This document shows, in pieces, positions 31,924 through 41,621 of a DNA stretch of 64,000 bases. Position numbers and translations under genes: made by a program. Each line of letters opens with the position of its first letter. Position 1 is the stretch's first letter. The notes under the pieces were generated by a model. That model saw only the letters and a list, made by a program, of their open reading frames with translations, made no database searches and had not been told where the DNA came from. Origin of the DNA: Rheinheimera riviphila (GTDB lineage: Bacteria > Pseudomonadota > Gammaproteobacteria > Enterobacterales > Alteromonadaceae); contig NZ_SACS01000002.1 of NCBI RefSeq assembly GCF_004005945.1, positions 62,001 through 126,000 on the forward strand, written 5' to 3'.

Positions 31924-32154
31924 TATCAAAATTCCTTTTCGCATATAAGCGTATTTTTCAATGACAGAACATCGGCAAGCTGCAGCCGTCATTCATCATT
32001 TTAAGTAGCTTAAGCTATCGGCTTTTTGCACGATTATCAACAATAAATAAACATTTGTTGCTACATAGAGAGCGAGGGGGCGGAATATTTTAACCCGCAA
32101 AATGCAGAAAAATAGCTCATGGTTGCTAGTCGGCAATTTCAATTTAACTAGGCA
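31924..32154. other. AT-rich intergenic stretch
   Basis: Between the DUF6624-like gene and the uppP terminator no gene or repeat is recognised. Base composition is clearly richer in A+T than the surrounding core, consistent with acquired DNA. Confidence 0.4.
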
Positions 32155-32181
32155 ATAAAAAACCCGGCATCAAGCCGGGTT
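32155..32181 (-). terminator. Terminator of uppP
   Basis: Read on the minus strand, the stem AACCCGGC/GCCGGGTT (32161-32168 with 32174-32181) is followed by a T run (AAAAAA on the plus strand at 32156-32162). It lies 69 bp after the uppP stop. Confidence 0.82.
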
Positions 32182-32249
32182 CTTTCAATCCAACACATCA
32201 ATTTTGCCAGCAAGCATCAACAGCTTCCAGGCAAAACCGCAGCAACCAA

Positions 32250-33077
32250 CTAAAAAGCAGCAGTCGCCCAATCAATCCAACCCAGTTGCCAGCTCAGTAG
32301 GATAAATCCGCCAAAGGCGATGCGGTACCAGGCGAAGATTTCGTAGCTGTGTTTGCTGACAAATTTGACCAAGGTGCGCACTGCGAGCCAGGCGGCGAAA
32401 AATGCGGTGATAAAACCGACCGCAAACATTGGGATATCTTCCGAGCCTAGCAAATCACGGTGTTTAAACAAATCATAAAAAGTGGCGGCGAACATGGTCG
32501 GTACGGCGAGGAAAAACGAGAATTCGGCGGCGACTTTGCGATCCAGGCCAATAAACAAACCGCCGATGATGGTGGCACCGGAACGGGAAGTGCCTGGGAT
32601 CATTGAGACGACCTGGGCAAAACCAATTTTTAAGGCGTCTTTCCAGCTGATGTCGTCGACATCCAGCACCCGTACCTGATGGGCGCGGCGTTCGGCCCAT
32701 AGGATCACCAAACCACCGAGGATCAACATCACGGCAACGGTAATTGGGTTAAATAAATATTGTTTAATCAACGAGATAAACATCAAACCAATCACCGCAG
32801 CCGGTAAAAAAGCGATAAACAGGTTCAGTATAAATTTTTGCGCTTTGCTGTCGCTGAACATGCCGGTGGCGACACTGGTGAAACGCTGCCGGTATTCAAA
32901 CACGATGGCTAGAATGGCGCCTAACTGGATGGCAATTTCAAATACCCGGCCGTCATTTTGAAAGCCAATTAAATCGGCGACGACAATCAAGTGCCCGGTA
33001 CTAGACACCGGTAAGAACTCGGTCAAGCCTTCGACAATACCTAAAATAAAGGCCTGAATTAACAACCACCAATCCAT
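32250..33077 (-). CDS. uppP: Undecaprenyl-diphosphatase (UppP/BacA)
   Basis: UppP dephosphorylates undecaprenyl pyrophosphate, recycling the lipid carrier used for peptidoglycan and for the Wec/Wzy glycan. The 275-residue membrane protein has the family motifs [14 protein letters not shown] at 16-29 and [11 protein letters not shown] near 170, with about eight hydrophobic helices. The frame is open seven codons upstream, but the ATG at 33077 has GGAG five bases before it. It stands alone with its own terminator. Confidence 0.95.
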   Translation of the reverse strand: MDWWLLIQAFILGIVEGLTEFLPVSSTGHLIVVADLIGFQNDGRVFEIAIQLGAILAIVFEYRQRFTSVATGMFSDSKAQKFILNLFIAFLPAAVIGLMFISLIKQYLFNPITVAVMLILGGLVILWAERRAHQVRVLDVDDISWKDALKIGFAQVVSMIPGTSRSGATIIGGLFIGLDRKVAAEFSFFLAVPTMFAATFYDLFKHRDLLGSEDIPMFAVGFITAFFAAWLAVRTLVKFVSKHSYEIFAWYRIAFGGFILLSWQLGWIDWATAAF

Positions 33078-33231
33078 GTTTGCTCCGTTAACTGACAACT
33101 TAGGCGGCTATTATCAAGGCTTTTGCCAAACAGGCAAGTAAATTGTCGATGACACGACCGGGGTCGCCGCCAAAAAAGCCGGCAGCTTCCCCTGGATTTA
33201 AAGGTGTATGTTGTTTTGATCTTTTGCTGGA

Positions 33232-34452
33232 TTAAATCCGGTTTAAGCCAAAAGGATCATCCACGCTATACGCAGGCTCGGTAAACCAACGTGGGCCTTG
33301 TTCAGTCATATAAAAATGATCTTCCAGCCGCACGCCAAATTCGCCTTCTAAGCAAATCATTGGTTCATTGCTAAAACACATTCCTGGCAATAACGGCTGG
33401 GTGTTACCGCGCACCAGGTACGGCCATTCGTGAATATCCAGACCAATGCCATGTCCGGTGCGATGTGGCAGGCCAGGCAAGTCGTAATCTTTGCTTAAAC
33501 CACCAGCGGCTAATACCGCGCGGGCTGCGGTATCGACTTCACCACAAGCGACTCCTAGCTGCGCTTTGGCAAAAGCCGCCGCTTGGGCCGCTTTTTCCAG
33601 TTGCCAGATTTCACGCTGGCGCGCTGAAGGTTCGCCAAACACATAGGTGCGGGTGATATCGGAAATGTAGTCGTGTAATTTGCAGCCGGTGTCGATCAGC
33701 ACGGTATCGCCGTTTTTCAGAATTTGTGGCTCTTTCACACCATGTGGAAAGGCCGTGGCCGGTCCAAATAACACAATCACAAAATAAGAACCGCTGGCGC
33801 CGACTTTCCGATGCGCTGCCGCGATAAAAGCTTCGACTTCGGTGGTGCTGATGCCTTCATACAACATACTGGCGGTCGCACGATGTACCGCGAGCGTCAT
33901 ATCCATCGCCTGTTGCATTAACGCCAGTTCCGCCGGGGATTTTTGCTGACGACAGCCAGCCGTCACTGCTTTGGCACTGGTCCAGCGCTGCGCGGGTGCG
34001 GCCTGACGTAAACCATCCGCAATAAAAAACGCGGTACTTTCGTCAAGGCCAACTGCTGCATCTGCGGCAATTCCAAGCTGATTTAAAAGGTTGGCCACCA
34101 ACTGATACGGGCTTTCATCTTCCTGCCAGCCGTGCAGCTGCCCTTCGATCACCCAATACTCCCGCAAGGTGCCAAGTTCAAACACCGGTGCGATGTAATG
34201 CAGCTCGCCGCTTGCGGTTAAAATAGCGCCGACCAGTCGTTCACTGGAGTACCAGACGGTGCCGGTGAAATACTTTAAATTGGTGCCGGCATTTAAATAC
34301 ACCGCCGCCAGCTGCTGCTTTTGCATCAGCGCGCAGGCTTTTTTGATCCGCGCTTGATATTCGTCCCGCCCTATCGGCGTTGCGCCAGCTGTCATATTTT
34401 GCAAACTGGCTAATGCCGCTTCTTTAGGGGTACCACCAACGCCAACGGTCAT
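33232..34452 (-). CDS. M24-family aminopeptidase (Xaa-Pro peptidase-like)
   Basis: The 406-residue protein has a creatinase-type N-terminal domain (about 28-165) and a pita-bread metallopeptidase domain. All five metal ligands are visible: D254 (VLIDTGCKL), D265 (SDITRTY), H334 (HRTGHGIGLDIHE), E363 (FSNEPM) and E377 (GVRLEDHF). This fits a two-metal Xaa-Pro dipeptidase or aminopeptidase; exact substrate is not decided by the sequence. No signal peptide is evident, so it is probably cytoplasmic. It is divergent from the LysR-family gene, which may regulate it. Confidence 0.88.
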   Translation of the reverse strand: MTVGVGGTPKEAALASLQNMTAGATPIGRDEYQARIKKACALMQKQQLAAVYLNAGTNLKYFTGTVWYSSERLVGAILTASGELHYIAPVFELGTLREYWVIEGQLHGWQEDESPYQLVANLLNQLGIAADAAVGLDESTAFFIADGLRQAAPAQRWTSAKAVTAGCRQQKSPAELALMQQAMDMTLAVHRATASMLYEGISTTEVEAFIAAAHRKVGASGSYFVIVLFGPATAFPHGVKEPQILKNGDTVLIDTGCKLHDYISDITRTYVFGEPSARQREIWQLEKAAQAAAFAKAQLGVACGEVDTAARAVLAAGGLSKDYDLPGLPHRTGHGIGLDIHEWPYLVRGNTQPLLPGMCFSNEPMICLEGEFGVRLEDHFYMTEQGPRWFTEPAYSVDDPFGLNRI

Positions 34453-34601
34453 ACTGTGCTCCGGAATTGTTGTGCTGAATGTTGCGATAAATACTTAAGT
34501 CAGTATCTCCAGACATTAGCATGAATAAAAATGATATGAATTCAGCACGACATGAATTAAATTCACGGCATCACCTAGAAATTCAGACTCAGGCATCCGT
34601 A

Positions 34602-35519
34602 ATGATTCCGTCACGTTTACCGCCCCTTAAAGCGTTACAAGCATTTGAAGCCACCGCCCGCTTAAAAAGTTTTAGTAAAGCTGCCGACGAGCTTTGTGTC
34701 AGCCAAAGTGCCATTAGTCATCAAATCAGAAGCTTAGAAGATTTTATTGGCTGTAGTTTGTTGCTCAGGCAAGCCAAACCTCTGCAGCTCACAGAAGCAG
34801 GCGCCACTTTATATACGGTGGTGGGTGACTGTTTTTTCCGGTTACATTCGGTGAGTCACCATCTGACCAAAAGCAAAAGCCAGCCGCTTCGAATTGTCGC
34901 GCAAACCTCGATTGCGGTGGAATGGCTGGCGCCGCGCTTACCGCTGTTTCAGCAGCAGTATCCGGACATCGCCACTTTGCTCCATATGGAATCGAGCGCC
35001 GACAGTCTGCAACCAGCACAGGCCGACGTGATTATCGGCACCTGGCCAACCCCTGAAGGTTTTGTCGCCAAAAGATTAAGAACTGAATGGTGGTTTCCAG
35101 TTTGTGCGCCAGCGCAATTTCAAAAACTCGATTTAACCAAACCAGAGTCGGTGTTTGAGTTTCCGCTGTATAGCTCGGAGCAAGGCGAAGACTGGCAACT
35201 ATGGCGGCAGCAGCTGCAATTACGTGAGCCCGCACATAGCCAGATGTTTCAGGTGAGTTTAGCGCTGCTCGCCACCAAAGCGGTGAGCTCTGGCAGCGGC
35301 TTAGCGCTAAGTAACAGTTTTATTGCCGGTGATGCCATTCGCCAAGGGTTATTGCATGCCATTACCGACTGGCGCTATTTGCTGCCCTGGGGCCAATATC
35401 AAATTCACTTTCGTCAGGACAGTTTGCAGCGTCAGGCCATTAGCGTATTTACCGAGTGGCTGGAACAACAAGCCGCCAGCTCGTTATTGCCGGAGCTGGC
35501 GTTGTTGTCCAAGGCTTGA
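34602..35519 (+). CDS. LysR-family transcriptional regulator (GcvA-like)
   Basis: The protein has an N-terminal winged helix with LPPLKALQAFEATARLKSF and the helix-turn-helix SKAADELCVSQSAISHQIRSLE (about 25-46), closest by eye to the GcvA group, and a C-terminal periplasmic-binding-like effector domain (about 95-300). The frame is open from an ATG at 34521, which would add 27 residues; neither start has a strong ribosome site, and I prefer 34602 because family members start just before LPPL. It diverges from the M24 peptidase gene, the classic arrangement for a LysR regulator and its target. Effector unknown. Confidence 0.87.
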   Translation: MIPSRLPPLKALQAFEATARLKSFSKAADELCVSQSAISHQIRSLEDFIGCSLLLRQAKPLQLTEAGATLYTVVGDCFFRLHSVSHHLTKSKSQPLRIVAQTSIAVEWLAPRLPLFQQQYPDIATLLHMESSADSLQPAQADVIIGTWPTPEGFVAKRLRTEWWFPVCAPAQFQKLDLTKPESVFEFPLYSSEQGEDWQLWRQQLQLREPAHSQMFQVSLALLATKAVSSGSGLALSNSFIAGDAIRQGLLHAITDWRYLLPWGQYQIHFRQDSLQRQAISVFTEWLEQQAASSLLPELALLSKA

Positions 35520-35571
35520 TATCCAAGGCTTGAAGTTGAATTGCCGATAGCTGACAGCAATCTGCAACGCC

Positions 35572-37701
35572 TTATAACGATGACAAGCGTAAGCCGCCAC
35601 TCCGTTCATTGCGCTGCAGCACCGCTTGTTGCAGTACTTTGCCATCGGCACATAACAAACTGAATTGCTGGGCGGCGCGGGTGATGCCGGTGTAAATCAG
35701 CTCGCGGTTTAACAAGCGACTACCCTGCTCTGGCAACACCAGCACCACGTGACCAAATTCCGATCCTTGTGATTTATGCACTGTCATGGCGTAGACGGTT
35801 TCTACTTGCGGCAAACGGCTTGGTAGCAACCAGCGCACTGGCGTCGTTGGATCGGCCGAAATAAACACCACCCGCAATTGCGGCTCGCCAGCTGCAGTTT
35901 CCGCGCGTGGCAGGCAAATGCCCACATCACCATTCATCAACCCGGTGCTGTAGTCATTTTGCACCACCATCACCGGCCGTCCCGGATACCAACCTTCGGT
36001 ACGCGGGATCAACTGCTGCTTCGCTAAAATAGCTGCGATACGCGCATTCAGCTGTTCAACGCCAAACTTACCTTGCCGTACTGCCGCCAGCACTTGAAAA
36101 CTTGCGAATTTTTGCAGCACCGCCAGTGCCCAGCGATCGTACTCTGCTGAACTTGCCGTGGCCGCCGGTGGATTTTTGACCAAGGCTAAATAGCCAGCAA
36201 ACCCCTCTGCCAGCGCTTGGTGTGGCGAGCCGTGTTGCACCAAATGGCTGAAATCAGCGCTTTCCGGACTGAATTGCAACCAGCGCAGATCCGCAGGTGG
36301 TTGCTGTAAAATCTGCAGCGCAGTTGTATCGTCACCAAGATTGACGGCAGTCGCCAACTGACCAATGCCGCTGTCAGCACCAAAACGATGGCTGGTGCGA
36401 AGCATCACTAGCTGTTGCTCCAGCAGTTGCGGCGCCGGGCTGATAAATGTCGCCGGTAGTTGCTGACCGGTAAGCGTTGTTAACCAGTCGGCTGTCTGTT
36501 GGCTATAACCGCCCTGCTGCGCGTCACGACAGAGTTCCGCCATTACCGCGCCGGCTTCAACCGAAGCCAACTGATCTTTATCACCCAGTAAAATCAACCG
36601 GGCTGAGGCCGGGAGTGCTTGTAGCATGGCCGCAAACATCGCCACATCGACCATCGACGCTTCATCGACCACCAGCACATCCAGCGGCAGCGGGAAATCC
36701 CGGTGATACCGAAATTGCGCCCGATCCGGGCCGCTGCCTAATAACCGGTGCAGGGTTTGTGCTTCGGTTGGAATACTGCCGGTGACCGCAGGGTCCCAGT
36801 CTAATTTTTGCGTTAGATCCTTTAACGCCAGCGTTACCGATAAACTCAATCGCGCCGCAGCTTTGCCGGTTGGCGCCGCTAAACGGATGGTCAGTGGTCG
36901 TGATGATTTGTTTTGACCGTTTTGCTGCGCTTTTTGTTCCTGCTGCGCTTGTTGCAACAACAATAATAACTTTACCACTGTGGTGGTTTTGCCGGTGCCA
37001 GGGCCGCCGGTAATCACCGCAAATCTGCTGCTCACCGCCATGGCGCACGCGAGCTGCTGCCAATCGGGTTGTTGCTGTGCTTGTGTTTTAGCAGCAGGAA
37101 ACAGCTTTACCGGAAACAATTGCGTCAGCCAGCGTTGCACCTGGCTCGCCGGAAATTGCTGACGTAGTTGCTGTGTCAACAGGCTACTTTGCTGAATAAA
37201 ATCAGCGATATGTTGCTCATACTGCCAATAACGGCGCAGATATAACCGCTCGCCACTGAGCACAAAAGGTGTCGATGCAGGTGAATGCAAATCCGGATCT
37301 GATAATTCCGATGAGCGCACTTCAACCCAGGTTCGGCCCTGACTGAATAAAACGAGCAGCTGCGGCAGTTGCTGTGTTCGCACAAAGGCATTGAGTTCCG
37401 CGCTTACTGCTTTTGCAAACTGACCCGGGTTTTGTAAACTATCGGGTTTGACAAAAGCTTGTGCTAAATCCAGACAAAGATGACCTTGCGCCAACTGGCT
37501 GCTGCCAAGCGCCAGCCATAACCAAAATTCGTCCGGCATGGCATTGGCTGAAACTGCTGGTGGCAGCTCTGAAGCTTTGCTCTGTAACATTTGCACCAGC
37601 ACCACATCGAGCGGCCGCAATAAACCAAGCTGCTGCCAGCGTTGCAGTTTCGGCATCAATGTCGATGTTTCTGCAATAGGATAAGTCGCTACACTGATCA
37701 T
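35572..37701 (-). CDS. recD: RecBCD helicase/nuclease subunit RecD
   Basis: RecD is the 5'-3' helicase of RecBCD, which resects double-strand breaks and destroys foreign linear DNA. The 709-residue protein has Walker A GGPGTGKT at 232-239, VVDEASMVD (motif II) near 347-355, LLGDKDQL, and late AMTVHKSQGSEF and ELIYTGITRA motifs of superfamily 1B helicases. It is about 100 residues longer than the E. coli protein, mostly in Gln-rich linkers. ATG at 37701 overlaps the recB stop (ATGA) and has GGAGG upstream; the frame extends further but into recB. Confidence 0.95.
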   Translation of the reverse strand: MISVATYPIAETSTLMPKLQRWQQLGLLRPLDVVLVQMLQSKASELPPAVSANAMPDEFWLWLALGSSQLAQGHLCLDLAQAFVKPDSLQNPGQFAKAVSAELNAFVRTQQLPQLLVLFSQGRTWVEVRSSELSDPDLHSPASTPFVLSGERLYLRRYWQYEQHIADFIQQSSLLTQQLRQQFPASQVQRWLTQLFPVKLFPAAKTQAQQQPDWQQLACAMAVSSRFAVITGGPGTGKTTTVVKLLLLLQQAQQEQKAQQNGQNKSSRPLTIRLAAPTGKAAARLSLSVTLALKDLTQKLDWDPAVTGSIPTEAQTLHRLLGSGPDRAQFRYHRDFPLPLDVLVVDEASMVDVAMFAAMLQALPASARLILLGDKDQLASVEAGAVMAELCRDAQQGGYSQQTADWLTTLTGQQLPATFISPAPQLLEQQLVMLRTSHRFGADSGIGQLATAVNLGDDTTALQILQQPPADLRWLQFSPESADFSHLVQHGSPHQALAEGFAGYLALVKNPPAATASSAEYDRWALAVLQKFASFQVLAAVRQGKFGVEQLNARIAAILAKQQLIPRTEGWYPGRPVMVVQNDYSTGLMNGDVGICLPRAETAAGEPQLRVVFISADPTTPVRWLLPSRLPQVETVYAMTVHKSQGSEFGHVVLVLPEQGSRLLNRELIYTGITRAAQQFSLLCADGKVLQQAVLQRNERSGGLRLSSL

Positions 37702-40700
37702 TCGACCTCCGCCAGCTGCTTGAGTGTACGACCGGCAAACAACGCATCCAGCGCCAGCACTAATTGCGATGGAATCTCCAGCTGCAGCATGCCTTGCGAT
37801 GTCGTTTCGGCTACGGCTTCGACCGGGCAACCACGCACAAACCAATACCAGGCGCTGCCCAGATGTTGGCTGATGTCATAATCCGGCAAGCGGCTACGTA
37901 ATAACCGGTGCAACGCCAGCGCATATAACGCCGCCTGTAAATCGTAACGTTTTTCCAGCATGATCAGCCGTATATTGTCAGCGCTATAGTGGCCACTTTC
38001 GATAAAGTTACTTTTATAATCAAGTACATGATAGCGGCCGTCTTGCTCAAAGGTTAAGTCGATAAAGCCTTTTAGCATGCCGTTGACGGTGCGTGGCTGT
38101 AGCGCCGGGCGTGGCTCGCCCGGCCATAACCATTGCTGTAATAACGCATCAATGGCGCGGGTTGGCACCTCACTGGCGGCAAACCAGAATTCCAGTTCGG
38201 CTTTATATAGCGCCAGGCTACTCAAAGACGTTGCCTTATCCAGACAAAGCCACTGACTTTGCAGCAATACCAGTAGCCATTGATATAAAGGTTCAATCGC
38301 TTGCTCGGCCGTATCGAAGTGATTGAGATCGCTCGCATCGCTCACCAATAACCGCCGTTGCCAGCGCTTTGATGTCGGGTCTAGCCATAACCAATGTTGT
38401 TGCTGGCAATGCTTTAATAAATAATTTTGCAGCAATAACGGCTCGGCCAACACCGTAGCAAACCCTTGTTCCGCCGCCCATTCCAGCGTGTCATGTAAAA
38501 AGGTACCGGCTTTGGCACCGCGCAGATATTGCTGACTAAAATCCTCCGATGCAGCCGTAACTACATAAATGTCGGTCGCAATAGTACTGTTGTTTGTTGT
38601 CAGACTGGCCACAGCTGAACGGTCCAAGCCATCAGATCCAAGCTGCAGCGCCCTCTCAGCTTTAAGCTCCTGATAAAGTTCGGTATTTTTCACTAGATCA
38701 ACGCCAGACCACGCACCGCCTGGCGCCAGCGGCTGAGTTGCAACAGCTTTACTTTCACCTGCACCTTCGGCCAAAGCACTGTAGCTGGCTGCCCACCACT
38801 GATACCGTGGTCGCTGCGGCATGGTGGCATAACTACGCAGCGGCGGCTGAATTTCCAACTGGGGATCCGGCATACTTGCGAAGGTTGGCGATTCTGCGCT
38901 CTGCCACGGCCTGATCAACAGCGCCGGATGAGCCGCAGGGTGTTGCAATAACGCCAATCGCGCTGCCAGTCCAGTTGGTTCCAACAAACCGCTGTCACTT
39001 AATAAATAACCAATGGCGGAACGTTCTTTTAGTGCTGCCAAACCCAGGTAGCAATAATGCCGCGAGCGGGTTAACGCCACATACAACTTGCGTAAATCTT
39101 CGCCGAGCTGCTCAAATTCAGCTTTGGCGAAAATCTGTTCATCCGGTTGATAACAAAGCTGTAATTGCTGTTGTTCGTCGTGATAACGATACGGCAACTG
39201 CTTTGGATCCAGCGATCGCGCCGCCGCAATAAAAGGCAAAAATACCAACGGATATTCAAGCCCTTTGGATTTGTGAATGGTCACCACCCGAACCAGCGCT
39301 TCGTCACTTTCAAGGCGCAGTTTTAGCTGATCGGCATCCAGTTGCTGCTCGCCGGCTAAATGCTCTTTAAAATAACGTAATAGCGCCAACTCGCCTTCCA
39401 GCGTACGGCTAACCTGCTGTAATAACTCGGCTAAATGTAGTAAATCGGTCAGTTGCCGCTCGCCATCGGCTTGTACTGCAAAAGTCTGTACCAGTTGGAA
39501 TTCCAGCAATAATTGCCGCACTAACGGCAGTACCCCTTGCTGCTGCCACAGCTGGGAAAAATGGCTAAACCGGGCTAACCAATGTTCAAAAAACCATTCG
39601 TCTTGCTGCAACCGGGCAAGTTCAGCATAACTCCAACCCAGACTTTGACTGGCCAGCGCCGACCGTACTTTTTGTTCATGCAAAGGATCGGCGCAGGCTT
39701 CCAGCCATAACAATAAATCGTGGGCGATGGCGGTGGTAAATACCGAACCACGATCGGACAAATACACCGAACGCACACCAACCCGCGCCAGTGCGCTGCG
39801 AATAGCCGAGGCTTCCTGCTGATTATTCACCAGCACCGCAATATCGGCCGGTTGTAATGGGCTAAAACTGCTGCTGCCATCGGCGGCGATTTTCGCAAAA
39901 CCGGTTTGCTGCAACTGCCCTTCCTGCAACAACTGGCTGATTTGCGCGGCGCAGTGTTTTGCCATGGCATCAAAATAACCGGCTTTGCTGAGGACTTTAT
40001 CTGAGCTGTCGAGATACACCAAATCCAGCGCCGGCAGCGGCTCGCCGTTTCGCGTGAATTGCTCGTCGCGACCTTTGGCTTTAACGGGTTCAAACTGCAC
40101 CAGATTTTGTTGCTGGCGAAATAAAAAGGCGCCGCAGCCAGTGTCGCGCTGCTCGGCTTTTAAAAACAATAAATTCACCGTTTCGACCATCGCTTTGGTG
40201 GAACGGAAGTTGGTATCCAGCGAATAATGCCGTGGTGCTGTCGCTTGTTTTGCTTGCAAATAGGTATAAATATCGGCACCACGAAAGGCGTAAATCGCTT
40301 GTTTCGGATCGCCAATCAGCAATAAACCACAATCAGTACGGGGTGTGGTGAGCGGATAAATCTGCTGGAAAATGCCGTATTGTGTTGGGTCGGTGTCCTG
40401 AAATTCGTCAATCAACGCCAGCGGAAATTGCGAGCGAATTCGTTCGGCCAAAGCCGCGCCCCGTTCACTTTTAAGCGCCTGATGCAGCCGGTCGAGCATG
40501 TCATCAAAGCCAAAACAGCCAAGCTGGCGCTGCGTGTTTTCGAAACGAAGCTGACACCAGGCCAGGGCGTGCTGACGTAAATCTTCAGTACAATCCGGAA
40601 GTTGCTCCAACGCTTTGACTAAAGCAGCCATCGCGGCAAAAGCCGGATGCTGCAAGGGTTCACCTTTACAGGCATCGGCGATACCTTCAGGTGTTAACCT

Positions 40701-41594
40701 GAAGCTGCCCGTACCAATATCCAGCGAATCTGCCGCTGGATCGCTCGCGAACCTTAAAATACCATCCAGCCACTTTTGCACATAATCGGCACGCATTTTG
40801 GTACCGTTCAGCCTTTTTTCACTACGCGCTTGTTCGATCAGCACCGCAAGCTCTGGCACCCAGGCTAGCCACGGTGTTTTGAGGGCAATAAGTTGTTGTT
40901 GGCGCTGCTGTTGTTCGGTGTTGATTAACACCGTCGGCTCATTGCTGACCGGCAACGGCTGCTCCCGCCACACCGCATACAGCGCTTTTTGCAGTAACGC
41001 CGGGTTTTGAAAACTGCGTTGCCAGCGTAATAAGGCTTCGGTGGACAGCGGATAGACAAAACAGCGCCAATAATCTTCAACCACCTGGGTCATCAGCTCG
41101 GACTGGTCGGTACTGAGCTCTTCTTCAAAACGGCTGCCACTATCAAAAGCATGCTCCGACAACATCCGGTTGCACCAGCCGTGAATGGTGGAAATGGCGG
41201 CTTCATCCATCCACTGCGCCGCCAGTTCCAGCTGCATGGCGCACTGTGGCCACTGCGCAATTGGATAATCCGCCGCCAACTGTTGCAACACTGGATCGGC
41301 CTCAAGCAGCTCGCCGCGAAAATACCGTGCTGCGCCGCTTAGTCGCTGCCGGATCCGCTCGGTCAGTTCGCCGGTAGCGGCTTCGGTGAAGGTCACCACT
41401 AAAATCTGCGGCGGCAATAATGGTACTCGTCCGGAGGCTTCATGAGGCTCATCACACGCTTCAGCATGTGCGCCATGCCCAAGCACAGCCCGCAAATACA
41501 AAGCGGCAATGGTGTAAGTTTTACCGGTACCGGCACTTGCTTCAATCAGCGCGTTGCCAAAAAGCGGTAATTTTAATAAATCTAGTTTAAGCAT
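37698..41594 (-). CDS. recB: RecBCD helicase/nuclease subunit RecB
   Basis: RecB combines a 3'-5' UvrD-like helicase with the nuclease of the complex and loads RecA after Chi. The 1298-residue protein has Walker A EASAGTGKT at 18-26, LIDEFQDTDPTQY, GDPKQAIYAFRGAD and VRVVTIHKSKGLEYPLVF helicase motifs, and a C-terminal PD-(D/E)XK nuclease with D1179 and D1192-Y-K1194 (VLDYKSN). It is longer than E. coli RecB by about 120 residues. It follows recC after 27 bp and overlaps recD, so all three are co-transcribed; there is no ptrA between recC and recB as in E. coli. Confidence 0.97.
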   Translation of the reverse strand: MLKLDLLKLPLFGNALIEASAGTGKTYTIAALYLRAVLGHGAHAEACDEPHEASGRVPLLPPQILVVTFTEAATGELTERIRQRLSGAARYFRGELLEADPVLQQLAADYPIAQWPQCAMQLELAAQWMDEAAISTIHGWCNRMLSEHAFDSGSRFEEELSTDQSELMTQVVEDYWRCFVYPLSTEALLRWQRSFQNPALLQKALYAVWREQPLPVSNEPTVLINTEQQQRQQQLIALKTPWLAWVPELAVLIEQARSEKRLNGTKMRADYVQKWLDGILRFASDPAADSLDIGTGSFRLTPEGIADACKGEPLQHPAFAAMAALVKALEQLPDCTEDLRQHALAWCQLRFENTQRQLGCFGFDDMLDRLHQALKSERGAALAERIRSQFPLALIDEFQDTDPTQYGIFQQIYPLTTPRTDCGLLLIGDPKQAIYAFRGADIYTYLQAKQATAPRHYSLDTNFRSTKAMVETVNLLFLKAEQRDTGCGAFLFRQQQNLVQFEPVKAKGRDEQFTRNGEPLPALDLVYLDSSDKVLSKAGYFDAMAKHCAAQISQLLQEGQLQQTGFAKIAADGSSSFSPLQPADIAVLVNNQQEASAIRSALARVGVRSVYLSDRGSVFTTAIAHDLLLWLEACADPLHEQKVRSALASQSLGWSYAELARLQQDEWFFEHWLARFSHFSQLWQQQGVLPLVRQLLLEFQLVQTFAVQADGERQLTDLLHLAELLQQVSRTLEGELALLRYFKEHLAGEQQLDADQLKLRLESDEALVRVVTIHKSKGLEYPLVFLPFIAAARSLDPKQLPYRYHDEQQQLQLCYQPDEQIFAKAEFEQLGEDLRKLYVALTRSRHYCYLGLAALKERSAIGYLLSDSGLLEPTGLAARLALLQHPAAHPALLIRPWQSAESPTFASMPDPQLEIQPPLRSYATMPQRPRYQWWAASYSALAEGAGESKAVATQPLAPGGAWSGVDLVKNTELYQELKAERALQLGSDGLDRSAVASLTTNNSTIATDIYVVTAASEDFSQQYLRGAKAGTFLHDTLEWAAEQGFATVLAEPLLLQNYLLKHCQQQHWLWLDPTSKRWQRRLLVSDASDLNHFDTAEQAIEPLYQWLLVLLQSQWLCLDKATSLSSLALYKAELEFWFAASEVPTRAIDALLQQWLWPGEPRPALQPRTVNGMLKGFIDLTFEQDGRYHVLDYKSNFIESGHYSADNIRLIMLEKRYDLQAALYALALHRLLRSRLPDYDISQHLGSAWYWFVRGCPVEAVAETTSQGMLQLEIPSQLVLALDALFAGRTLKQLAEVE

Positions 41595-41621
41595 TAGAAA
41601 TGGCTCCAGCCCTGGCGCATG

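Noticed and set aside
34521-34601. Upstream start for the LysR regulator
   Set aside because: It would add 27 residues before the winged helix, unusual for the family, and has no better ribosome site.
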